Program-made: the position numbers and the translations under genes
Notes under the pieces: generated by a model
Told to the model about the DNA's origin: nothing
Seen by the model: the letters and a program-made list of their open reading frames with translations, nothing else
The model's database searches: none
Shown here: piece by piece, positions 48,501 through 56,943 of the stretch
Layout: the number at the start of each line of letters is the position of its first letter
Numbering within the stretch: the first letter of the stretch is position 1
Assembly: GCA_024278955.1 (NCBI GenBank)
Contig: JAJRSE010000025.1
Location: 48,395 to 112,394, forward strand
DNA: 64,000 nt
DNA from: Planctomycetota bacterium
GTDB lineage: Bacteria; Planctomycetota; Planctomycetia; Pirellulales; Lacipirellulaceae
Direction of reading: 5' to 3'

Positions 48501-49178
48501 GTGGCTACCACTCTTCATTTCGACGGTCAATTTGAAATGCCGCTCGCGGTGCAGACTTTAGCATCGTTCCGCGAATGGGCTTTGTCTGATGGTTTCCCCG
48601 AGACGGGGCGAATCGATTTCGTCGCCGGAAAGATCGAAGTTGATATGTCGCCCGAAAAGTTCATCTCTCATGGGCGTCTTAAAACGGCGATGATCCGGTC
48701 GCTCGAAGAACTGATCGACGAACAATCGCTCGGCTACCTGGTTGCCGACAGCACGCGAGTGACTAGCAGTAGAGGCCAGGTGTCCTCAGAGCCCGACTTG
48801 GTATTTGTCGCTTATGATTCACTCGATTCGGGAAAAGCAAAACTAATTCCCTCGAAGCAGGATCCCGAAGATTTCGTTGAAATCGAAGGCGGCCCCGACT
48901 TAATTGTCGAAATCGTCAGCGACAGCTCGGTCGCCAAAGATACCAAAGACCTACCCAAGGCATATTTCGCAGCCGGCGTTAGCGAGTATTGGCTAGCCGA
49001 TGCGCGTGGCGAAGAACTCATCTTCCAAATGCACTGCCGAGACAAAAATCGCTTCGAGCCAATGGTAAAAGATGAGGAGGGCTATCAGCATTCGGCGGTT
49101 CTTAACTGCGGTTACCGGCTAAGCCGCACACGCGACCAACGTGGGCATTGGCGGTTTCGGCTCGAACGAAAAAGTTAG
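48501..49178 (+). CDS. Uma2 family endonuclease (DUF820)
   Basis: RIDFVAGKIEVDMSPEKFISHGRLKTAMIRSLEEL..EPDLVFV..GGPDLIVEIVSDSSVAKDTKDLPKAYFAAGVSEYWLADAR. Confidence 0.88.
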   Translation: MATTLHFDGQFEMPLAVQTLASFREWALSDGFPETGRIDFVAGKIEVDMSPEKFISHGRLKTAMIRSLEELIDEQSLGYLVADSTRVTSSRGQVSSEPDLVFVAYDSLDSGKAKLIPSKQDPEDFVEIEGGPDLIVEIVSDSSVAKDTKDLPKAYFAAGVSEYWLADARGEELIFQMHCRDKNRFEPMVKDEEGYQHSAVLNCGYRLSRTRDQRGHWRFRLERKS

Positions 49179-49187
49179 AGCAAACAC

Positions 49188-50396
49188 TTACAACAGCACC
49201 ATATCCACCTCTGCGCCTACCTCAAGCTCATAATCCCCTTCGGGCAACACGACCAGCGCATTCGCATGCGTTAGCGCCGCCAAGTCGGCCGACCCGCTCC
49301 AACGCAACGGCTCCACCATCAGCAGCCCCTGCTGCCGGTTGCCAAAATCAATCTGACACGGGTGATACGTAGGTCGCTTCCCTCGATGGGCAACCGGCTC
49401 GGTCAACGCGCCTCGCAGAGTCGAAGCCGGACAAAACTTTTCGCCCGCAAGCGCCCGAAGCGCAGGCTTCACAAACACCTCGAACGAAACCAGGGTACTC
49501 ACCGGATTGCCCGGCAGCCCGAACACCAAAGTCCTCTGTCCGTCTTGCTCGTGCTGACCAAACCATAGCGGCTTGCCCGGCTTCATCCGGATCTTGTGAA
49601 ACACCTGCTCGACCCCCATCTCTTGAAACAAGCCCGGCACCAAATCGAGCACCCCCGCCGAAACCCCGCCCGTCACGATCAGCACATCCGCATTCAGCCC
49701 CTCGCCCATCAACCGGCGCAGCTCCGCAGGGTCGTCGCGCCCTATGCCCAAGTCAATCGACGTTGCCCGTACCGACTCCAATAGCGCCAAAAGCATCGGG
49801 CCATTGCTATTACAAATTTGCCCCGGCCCCACGGTCTGGCCCGCTTCCACCAGCTCGTTACCGGTCGCGAGTACTGCCACTCGCGGTCGCGGAACCACTT
49901 GCACTTCGGCCTGGCCAATTTCTGCCATCAACGCAATATCAACCGCCGACAAATGTCGCCCCGCAGCCAGAACTTCCTGCCCCCGGCAAAAAGCCGCGCC
50001 TCGCGGCAACACGCCCCGCCCCGACGCAACTCCCGACTCCGGCATCTGAATCGTCGCACCGTCAAGCTGACGAACGTCTTCTACCTTGACAATCGCATCC
50101 GCCCCCACGGGAATCGGCGCCCCTGTCATCACGTTGATCGTCGCCCCTAGCTCGACCGCGAGCTCGGGCACTCCGCCGGCCATGACTTGTTCGAGCACGC
50201 GGCGCGTTGACGAACGATCGCTCGCCACGACCGCGTACCCATCAAGCATCGACTTATCAAACGGCGGCGAATCCACTCCGCTCACCACCGGCTCGGCCAA
50301 GAGAAGACCCAACGACTGGCCAATCGGAACCCGGCGTTCGGGTATCGACCGAGAACAACGCCCCACATGCCCTAGTGCTTCTTCTACCGTAATCAT
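49188..50396 (-). CDS. moeA: Molybdopterin molybdotransferase MoeA
   Basis: MITVEEALGHV..LLAEPVVSGVDSPPFDKSMLDGYAV..MTGAPIPVGADAIVKVED..TGGVSAG..GLPGNPVSTLVSFEVFV. Confidence 0.95.
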   Translation of the reverse strand: MITVEEALGHVGRCSRSIPERRVPIGQSLGLLLAEPVVSGVDSPPFDKSMLDGYAVVASDRSSTRRVLEQVMAGGVPELAVELGATINVMTGAPIPVGADAIVKVEDVRQLDGATIQMPESGVASGRGVLPRGAAFCRGQEVLAAGRHLSAVDIALMAEIGQAEVQVVPRPRVAVLATGNELVEAGQTVGPGQICNSNGPMLLALLESVRATSIDLGIGRDDPAELRRLMGEGLNADVLIVTGGVSAGVLDLVPGLFQEMGVEQVFHKIRMKPGKPLWFGQHEQDGQRTLVFGLPGNPVSTLVSFEVFVKPALRALAGEKFCPASTLRGALTEPVAHRGKRPTYHPCQIDFGNRQQGLLMVEPLRWSGSADLAALTHANALVVLPEGDYELEVGAEVDMVLL

Positions 50397-50438
50397 CTCT
50401 AGTCTTCTTCTTTCGCCGTATCGTAGTTTCACCGTGGT

Positions 50439-51023
50439 TCAACTAACTTGCAAAAATCGCTTCAAAATATCCGCGCCCACATGCGTCAAAAAACTCTCCG
50501 GGTGAAACTGCAATCCAAACAGCGGAAACTCGCGATGCTCGATCGCCATAATCTCCCGACTCCCATCCGGCTCTTCGCTCCAAGCGGTCATCACAAGTTC
50601 GTCGGGAAGTGTGTCAGACTGAATCACGAGGCTATGATACCGCGTCGCCTGAAACGGATTGTCCAGGTCCCCTAGCAATCGGCTTTCAGCATGATGAATC
50701 ATGTCGGTCTTACCATGCATCAGTCGATCGGCACGAACGATCTTCGCCCCCATCGCCTGGGCAATCGATTGATGTCCCAAGCAAACTCCCAAAATCGGCA
50801 ACTTGCCGGCCAACTTCTCAACCACCTCAACCGAAATCCCCGCCTCGGTCGGCGTGCAAGGACCCGGCGATATAATCAGCCGATCGGGCTTCCGCCGAAG
50901 AATTTCCTCCACGCTGATCTCATCATTACGGTCGACCCGAATATCAAGCCCCGCATCGATCTCGCCCAACCGTTGTACCAAGTTGTAGGTAAACGAATCG
51001 TAATTGTCGACAATCTGAATCAT
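50439..51023 (-). CDS. pabA: Aminodeoxychorismate/anthranilate synthase component II
   Basis: MIQIVDNYDSFTYNLVQRLGE..SPGPCTPTEAGIS..PILGVCLGHQSIAQAMGAKI..FHPESFLT. Confidence 0.94.
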   Translation of the reverse strand: MIQIVDNYDSFTYNLVQRLGEIDAGLDIRVDRNDEISVEEILRRKPDRLIISPGPCTPTEAGISVEVVEKLAGKLPILGVCLGHQSIAQAMGAKIVRADRLMHGKTDMIHHAESRLLGDLDNPFQATRYHSLVIQSDTLPDELVMTAWSEEPDGSREIMAIEHREFPLFGLQFHPESFLTHVGADILKRFLQVS

Positions 51024-51153
51024 GGGGGGAGGGGGGAGTCGAGGGGTGGGAGTCCAGAGCCAGAAAAAGTGTTTGCGTCGTCCTACAGCCTAACGCCTAC
51101 AGCCTAACACCTAAAGCCTTGTTCTCCCCCCCTGATTACAGTTCAATAGACCT

Positions 51154-51555
51154 ATGACCGAACCCAACCCTTTCCATCACGTTGTCGCGATCGCCGTGGG
51201 AGGCGCTGCCGGGGCAGTTTGCCGACACCTAGTGAACCTTATTAGTTCACGCCTTTTCGGCACCGATTTCGCTTTCGGCACCCTCGCGGTCAACCTCCTG
51301 GGCTGCTTCCTGATCGGCATGCTCATACCAATCGGCACTGCCGAATTCCCTCGCTGGGGAGCGGTTACCCACTCGGCCCTTACCATAGGCTTCCTCGGGG
51401 CACTCACCACGTTCTCGACCTTCGGCTTTCAAACCGCCCAACATTTTGAAAACGCACAACACGGCCTCGGCCTCCTCAACATCGCATGCAACATGCTCCT
51501 CGGCCTGGCGGCCGTCTACGGAGGATTGCAACTAGGCCGACTCTTGACCGCTTAA
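51154..51555 (+). CDS. crcB: Fluoride ion channel CrcB/FluC
   Basis: GGAAGAVCRHLVNL..GTLAVNLLGCFLIGML..GFLGALTTFSTFGFQ. Confidence 0.93.
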   Translation: MTEPNPFHHVVAIAVGGAAGAVCRHLVNLISSRLFGTDFAFGTLAVNLLGCFLIGMLIPIGTAEFPRWGAVTHSALTIGFLGALTTFSTFGFQTAQHFENAQHGLGLLNIACNMLLGLAAVYGGLQLGRLLTA

Positions 51556-51568
51556 CCAACCCCCCGGG

Positions 51569-52021
51569 TCAACTATGCACGACATAGGAGCCCGTAAACG
51601 AAACATACGGCCCTTGTTCGTCAGAAATGTCGACCGCGACGTTGAGCTTCGATTTCCCTTTACCTTGCAGTAGCTCGAAGAAAAAAGCCAGCTCCTCGGC
51701 ATCAAGGGCTGCGCTGGTCGCGATAATCTCAGGGGTCCGGACTGGCCGCAGATACCGTATCGTCCCACGACGAATTACGATGTTGCCTTCCAAGCGGCGG
51801 CCTCCCAGCAGCAGAAATACCGTTCCCCACCCAACCACGGTACAAAGCGCATTCAGGCTGCCAGCAAATGCGGAGTACTGATGATTGCGATTCGGCTCAA
51901 GCGGCATCTGCATCGCGAGCCGCTCGCACTCCCAAGAAACGGTTTTCACCTCCATGGCGCGAGTGAGAGGCATTTCCCGATCGAGCGTCTCGCCCAATTT
52001 CGACAGCAGTAATTCATCCAT
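51569..52021 (-). CDS. YiiD C-terminal-like putative thioesterase
   Basis: NRNHQYSAFAGSLNALCTVVGWGTVFLLLGGRRLEGNIVIRRGTIRYLRPV. Confidence 0.65.
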   Translation of the reverse strand: MDELLLSKLGETLDREMPLTRAMEVKTVSWECERLAMQMPLEPNRNHQYSAFAGSLNALCTVVGWGTVFLLLGGRRLEGNIVIRRGTIRYLRPVRTPEIIATSAALDAEELAFFFELLQGKGKSKLNVAVDISDEQGPYVSFTGSYVVHS

Positions 52022-52100
52022 GGGCGGAAGCGACAGCAGGGGGCTCGAATAGGTTCCTTCCCATGCTACCTAAAGCAACTAGGCCCCACCAGCCGCAATC

Positions 52101-53006
52101 CTAGAGGCCCCAGATCAGAAGAACGGAGTAGTTCAGCTGGCTCGGATCCGAGCCATTGGGTGTGCTGTCGTATCGGTTGAGTACCGAAAGCTTCAAACTC
52201 ACATTCTTCGGCTTATCTAAATCGATCTCCCACCCGACATCGGTCACGACACGATACTTATTAAAATCTTCCCACTCCGGATAATAATCGACCTTGCTCG
52301 TAAGCCGTTGAGCTGGGGTCAGCTGATGCTCATAATCGACCCCAAACAATGCTTCCTGAGCCCAACGATCGTCTGGTCCTCCGAATTCTCGGGAGGCACC
52401 TGCACCAAAGCGGGTTAACAAATCAATCGTTTCGGTATCGATAACCCGATAACCTAGACCCGAATTCAACGAAACCCGCAGATCAAAGGCTTGAAACTCG
52501 TCGTACAGTTCCTGGTTAATAAAGAAGAGCGTCCAGGGCGATTCCCCGAGCAAGCGATCAACTCGCACGTCGAGCAGCGCATTGTTTTGGGTCTCGACAT
52601 CGTTCGCCGAGTTCTTGTTGTAAACCAAGCTGGTGTCAAATTTCCAATGCTCTGTTTCTCGCTTCAAATGTCCGCCGGTACGAAGACTCAGCGATCGGTT
52701 ATTCCCGTCCGAGCCGTTGAGGCCCAGTTCAAAACCGATATCCCAAGGAGCTGGGCCAAACCAATAGCTCGCCTGATACCATGTCGCCACCGGCTGAGGA
52801 GCCACCTCGACCGCCTCCAAAACCGAAGTCACGGGTTCCGCCGGCGTTGTCAACGCGGGAAGCGGCGAAAGCACCTGAGACGGCTCCCCCAGACTTGGAG
52901 GAGGCAACACGCCCGACTGCCCCAAGGCTTCAGAGAAATCGAACCCTACGAGCAGGCATGCCCACAACATCAAAAGAAAAACCTTGTTCACAAATTTCTT
53001 AGCCAT
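52101..53006 (-). CDS. DUF481 domain-containing outer membrane protein
   Basis: MAKKFVNKVFLLMLWACLLVGFDFSEALG signal; FELGLNGSDGNNRSLSLRTGGHLKRETEHWKFDTSLVYNKN; C-terminal LIWGL. Confidence 0.75.
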   Translation of the reverse strand: MAKKFVNKVFLLMLWACLLVGFDFSEALGQSGVLPPPSLGEPSQVLSPLPALTTPAEPVTSVLEAVEVAPQPVATWYQASYWFGPAPWDIGFELGLNGSDGNNRSLSLRTGGHLKRETEHWKFDTSLVYNKNSANDVETQNNALLDVRVDRLLGESPWTLFFINQELYDEFQAFDLRVSLNSGLGYRVIDTETIDLLTRFGAGASREFGGPDDRWAQEALFGVDYEHQLTPAQRLTSKVDYYPEWEDFNKYRVVTDVGWEIDLDKPKNVSLKLSVLNRYDSTPNGSDPSQLNYSVLLIWGL

Positions 53007-53068
53007 CAAGCTTTGGCTCCATTCTTCTTCCTGACAAGCAAGCACTGGTGCTTTGTCGTAACTAAAAG

Positions 53069-53129
53069 TTGGGATGCTGTCTGACAGAACTACTTACTGG
53101 CAAATAACTTCTGTCAGACAGCATCCCAA
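53069..53129. repeat. 21-bp perfect inverted repeat TTGGGATGCTGTCTGACAGAA / TTCTGTCAGACAGCATCCCAA
   Basis: Arms 53069-53089 and 53109-53129; imperfect pairing continues outward through tgctttgtc / caaagca. Confidence 0.9.
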
Positions 53130-53290
53130 TTCTAAGAGTTGTCAAAGCACTAGCCGGAAAACCTTCCGACATCACCTACCCCAACCGGGTGGAGGGTATA
53201 GCTACCCCAAAGAATGCTTGCAATAGGGAAGGCCGTAGCACCCCCCCCCAAAAAAAATCCTACGAGCTGGCAAAGCACTAGCGCATAAAT

Positions 53291-53325
53291 CAGGGGTTGG
53301 GCCTCAAAGCAAGACCCAACCCCTG
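53291..53325 (-). terminator. Terminator-like hairpin downstream of YTV protein gene
   Basis: CAGGGGTTGGG ... CCCAACCCCTG, 11-bp perfect stem. No long U-run. Confidence 0.55.
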
Positions 53326-53358
53326 GTGTTAATTCTCGTCAATTGTGCTTAGCAACAC

Positions 53359-54912
53359 TTAGTTGCAGCCACAGCTGCTAGCAGGAGCAGCGGCACATCC
53401 GCCACCACAAGCACTGCTGCCGCCACAGGAACCGCATCCGCTACCACCACAACCGGTGGAAACTTCGGACTGCACTTCCTGAGCAACCATCTTGCAGACC
53501 TTCACTTCGACCTGCTTCTCAACCTGGACTGGCACACAAACGGTGTAAGTCTGGGTCTTCTCTTCTGGCACACACTCATAACGGGTAACCGTATAAGTGC
53601 GAGTACGTGTCTCAGGCTTGCAGACAGTGTACTGCACTTCCTTCGACTTCTGCTCGCAAACCATCTTGCAAACCTTGTATTCACGCGTGCGATTCTCAGT
53701 ACGGCACTTTCTCACGCAGATTGTGCGAGTGCGCTCTTCGGGAACCATCGTGCATACTTTGTAGGTGGAAGTACGAGTCTCGGGACGGCACTTACGTACA
53801 CAAACGGTACGAGTACGATCTTCCGAAACCATCTTGCAAACCTTAACGGTCTTCTCGCGAGTCTCGGTTCGGCACTTGCGAACGCAGACGGTGCGAGTGC
53901 GATCTTCTTGACGCGTAAGACAAACATTGTAGGTGTAAGGAACTTCTTCGCTTACGCACTGGTAAGTCGTGCAAGGCACTTGCTTTTGCTCGCAAGTTGG
54001 AACCCAAACTCGCTTGCATACGGTGCGAGTTGCTGGAGCACAACCACAGGCGTCTCCACAACTGCCACAGCTACCACAGGAGTTGCCACAGCCGCCGCCA
54101 CATGCATTGCTTCCGCAACCACTGCTAGCGCCACAAGCAACTTCTGACGTCTGGGTTTGCCAGCTACCACCACGAACCGTAATGGTCTTCATCGTCGTGA
54201 CTGGAACCCGCTTGGTCACAGTGCGCGAACCTTGACGTGCTTCGGTGTAAGGCACGTTAACCGTGTAAGACTGCTCAACGTTCTCGGTGTAAGGAACTTG
54301 AACGGTGTAGCTAACGGTCTTTTCCGAATAGCTCGGTACCTGAACCGTGTAAGTCTGCTCGACTTGCTCGGTGTAAGGAACATTCACGGTGTACTCGCGT
54401 GTCTTCTCTTCGTACTTAGGAACATTCACCGTGTAAGTCTGAGTAACGTTCTCGGTGTAAGGAACTTGAACGGTGTACTCCGAAGTCTTGGTTTCCCAAA
54501 CTGGCTTCGATACGGTGTAGTTCACGGTCTTGGTCAAGGTCTCAGGAACCATGACGGTATATTCCTGAGTCTTCTCTTCTTGAATTGCAACTCGCTTGTT
54601 CACGGTGTAGGTGCGAGTTCGCTCTTCTTTCTTGTACTCGGTCGAAGTTACGGTACGCATCTCGGTAACATAAGTCGGCACCATCACGGTGCGAGTTACG
54701 GTCTGTGTGCCACAACACGAGGCAGCAGCTTCGCCACAGCCTCCACTACAAGAATCGCAAGCAGCAGCTTCGCAGCCACCACAAGCAGGAGCAGTTTCAC
54801 AACAACTACTCTGACAACATTTCTTCCTAAACAAACCTGCGGACGCATCGTCCGAGGCCGTTGCTACCAGCAAACCAAGTGCTGGCAACAAGCACATTAC
54901 GTGACGTAACAT
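53359..54912 (-). CDS. YTV-repeat cysteine-rich secreted protein
   Basis: MLRHVMCLLPALGLLVATASDDASAGLFRKKCC..; tandem (E)YTVQVPYTENV repeats then RTRTVCVRKCRTETR..KVCKMV repeats. Confidence 0.88.
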   Translation of the reverse strand: MLRHVMCLLPALGLLVATASDDASAGLFRKKCCQSSCCETAPACGGCEAAACDSCSGGCGEAAASCCGTQTVTRTVMVPTYVTEMRTVTSTEYKKEERTRTYTVNKRVAIQEEKTQEYTVMVPETLTKTVNYTVSKPVWETKTSEYTVQVPYTENVTQTYTVNVPKYEEKTREYTVNVPYTEQVEQTYTVQVPSYSEKTVSYTVQVPYTENVEQSYTVNVPYTEARQGSRTVTKRVPVTTMKTITVRGGSWQTQTSEVACGASSGCGSNACGGGCGNSCGSCGSCGDACGCAPATRTVCKRVWVPTCEQKQVPCTTYQCVSEEVPYTYNVCLTRQEDRTRTVCVRKCRTETREKTVKVCKMVSEDRTRTVCVRKCRPETRTSTYKVCTMVPEERTRTICVRKCRTENRTREYKVCKMVCEQKSKEVQYTVCKPETRTRTYTVTRYECVPEEKTQTYTVCVPVQVEKQVEVKVCKMVAQEVQSEVSTGCGGSGCGSCGGSSACGGGCAAAPASSCGCN

Positions 54913-55308
54913 ACGGGGGTACCCTCCAACTAAAAGACAAAAAACAATGGGAACTGAGAAATACCTTGCAAGCCGCAAAACAATTGCGGCTGATAAGTCC
55001 ATCTGCATGAAATGAGAGGAATAGGTATTCCAGCGATTCTAGCGTGACCTTTTGGGTTTGCAAAGGTTTTCAGGATTATTCTTCCAAAAATCGAGAGGCT
55101 TTTCAGAGGCTGCATCCTCTCCTCCCTCTGCTTAAAGGTCCATAAGATCTCAAGAGTAGTTCGTATTAACGGGCCAGGAAGTCCTTTTCTTCGAAAAAGG
55201 TGGAAACCCACCGCATTCCCACAAACGGCGAGGTCCCGCGAGCAAGTCAACTCGAACCCTACAATCAAGCTAACCCAACCCCTTTTTCTTAGAGCGATTT
55301 TCTACAAA

Positions 55309-55340
55309 ACAAGCCCAGGGATTACAATCCCTGGGCTTGT
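55309..55340. repeat. Palindromic repeat (copy 2) ACAAGCCCAGGGATT-ac-AATCCCTGGGCTTGT
   Basis: 15-bp arms; one-base difference from copy 1 in the centre. Confidence 0.9.
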
Positions 55341-55443
55341 GGAGTGGTTTTGAATGAGTGCGCAACTCTAGAAATTGACGATCCGACGACTGCGGGCATC
55401 CGCACTCGCTCGTGGCCAAAACAGGCAGTCGTCTCGTCTAGGG

Positions 55444-56178
55444 TTATTTCCCGACGATGCCCAGCAGCTCGATATCAAACACCAAGACGCTTCCCGCCTC
55501 GATCGGAGGCCCTGGCGGACGGTCGCCGTAGGCAAGATCTGCCGGAATATAAAGCTGCCATTTGTCGCCGACCTTCATCATCTGCAGCGCCTCGGTCCAG
55601 CCAGGAATCACCCGATTCACGGGGAACTCTGCCGGAGCATTGCGAGCATACGAGCTGTCAAACTCGGTGCCATCGATCAAGGTGCCCCGATAATGGCAAC
55701 TCACCACATCCGTCAGGCCCGGCGCCTCGCCATCGCCCGACTCGATTACCTTGTACTGTAACCCGCTCTTGGTCGCCTTCACGCCCTTTTGCTTGCGGTT
55801 CGACGCCAAAAACTCTTCCCCTTCGACTCGGTTATTCATACCTACCGCCCGTCCACGGGCCCCTTCTTTCTCTGCCATGTGTTGTTGTAAATGCTGAATT
55901 GCTTCGCCTAGAACTTTCTTGTCGTATTTTGGTTTCGATCCTTCGAGCGCCGCTTTCAAACCCGCTAGCAGGCTCTCTAGGTGAAGAGGCGTCTCGTTCG
56001 CATGAAAGTTGCTTCCAATGTCCATCCCTATCGCGTAGCTATACTGCTGAACCTCCGGCGAATCCGACGTAAGTCCTCCCGGGGCCTTCCCAGCGGGCAA
56101 GTCTTCCTCGGCTCCGGCCCAGGTCGCTGCTGCACACAAGAACGAACCCACAACAATCGCGATGCTTAGCTTCATCAT
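55444..56178 (-). CDS. FKBP-type peptidyl-prolyl cis-trans isomerase
   Basis: Signal peptide; VVSCHYRGTLIDGTEFDSSYARNAPAEFPVNRVIPGWTEALQMMKVGDKWQLYIPADLAYGDR. Confidence 0.95.
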   Translation of the reverse strand: MMKLSIAIVVGSFLCAAATWAGAEEDLPAGKAPGGLTSDSPEVQQYSYAIGMDIGSNFHANETPLHLESLLAGLKAALEGSKPKYDKKVLGEAIQHLQQHMAEKEGARGRAVGMNNRVEGEEFLASNRKQKGVKATKSGLQYKVIESGDGEAPGLTDVVSCHYRGTLIDGTEFDSSYARNAPAEFPVNRVIPGWTEALQMMKVGDKWQLYIPADLAYGDRPPGPPIEAGSVLVFDIELLGIVGK

Positions 56179-56400
56179 CTTTCATCTCCAAATTCTGTCA
56201 AATTTCTTCAGGCGGGACCTCGGCCAACATCCTAACAAATCTCGATGCCCGCGCGTATCCGGCCAAAAACAAGCTTTTCGACCTGCTGGCAACACCAACC
56301 CGGTTTATTTTACCGCCACGGCAAGCTATCCTTACATTAAGCAAGAACAGCCAACAAACCCAGGGACCTCACTCCCTGCGAAACCAAGGAGACCCAAGCC

Positions 56401-56895
56401 ACGGCCAATAAAAGCAGCAAAAAAAAGGCTTCCAAAGACGACGCGAAAAACGAACGCGCCATCGCGAACAATCGCAAAGCCCGGCACCATTACCTCATCC
56501 TCGATACTCTCGAATGCGGCATCGTGCTCACCGGCAGCGAAGTAAAAAGCCTGCGCAATGGCCAAATCTCCTTGGAAGAAGCCTACGGACGAGTCCTCAA
56601 AGATGAAGTCTGGCTTGTCGGATGCGATATCCAAGAATACAACTTCGCCCACCAGCTCAACCACGCCCCCAAGCGGCCCCGCAAGCTGCTGATGCATCGC
56701 CGCGAAATTCTCAAATTCGCCGCCCAAGCCTACGAAAAAAACCTTACGCTCGTCCCGCTCAAAATGTATTTCGTCCGCGGACGAGCCAAAGTCCTCATGG
56801 GCATCGGCCGTGGCAAGAAACTCTACGACAAACGCGAGTCGCTAAAAAAGAAAGACATGCAACGCGACATGGACCGAGCCGCAAGACGTGGCTAA
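56401..56895 (+). CDS. smpB: SsrA-binding protein SmpB, apparent ACG start
   Basis: In frame from 56401: (M/T)ANKSSKKKASKDDAKNERAIANNRKARHHYLILDTLECGIVLTGSEVKSLRNGQISLEEAYGRV.. No ATG/GTG/TTG/CTG lies between the in-frame stop TAA (56338) and GTG 56524; AAGGAG at 56386-56391. Confidence 0.9.
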   Translation, partial: TANKSSKKKASKDDAKNERAIANNRKARHHYLILDTLECGIVLTGSEVKSLRNGQISLEEAYGRVLKDEVWLVGCDIQEYNFAHQLNHAPKRPRKLLMHRREILKFAAQAYEKNLTLVPLKMYFVRGRAKVLMGIGRGKKLYDKRESLKKKDMQRDMDRAARRG

Positions 56896-56943
56896 AACGG
56901 CCGAGTCGCAAACACCGATCGCCTAAGCGAATTCACTCCCGCC

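Noticed and set aside
51119-51153. Possible fluoride riboswitch upstream of crcB
   Set aside because: No recognisable GGNGAUG/pseudoknot-like consensus in the short leader; cannot be supported by eye.
53500-54660. Regularly spaced repeats that could be mistaken for a CRISPR array
   Set aside because: Repeats are in frame, multiple-of-three periodic and encode the YTV/CVRKCR motifs; spacers are not unique.
54157-54909. 250-aa plus-strand ORF antisense to the YTV gene
   Set aside because: Low-complexity shadow of the repeat-coding minus strand; no independent family signal.
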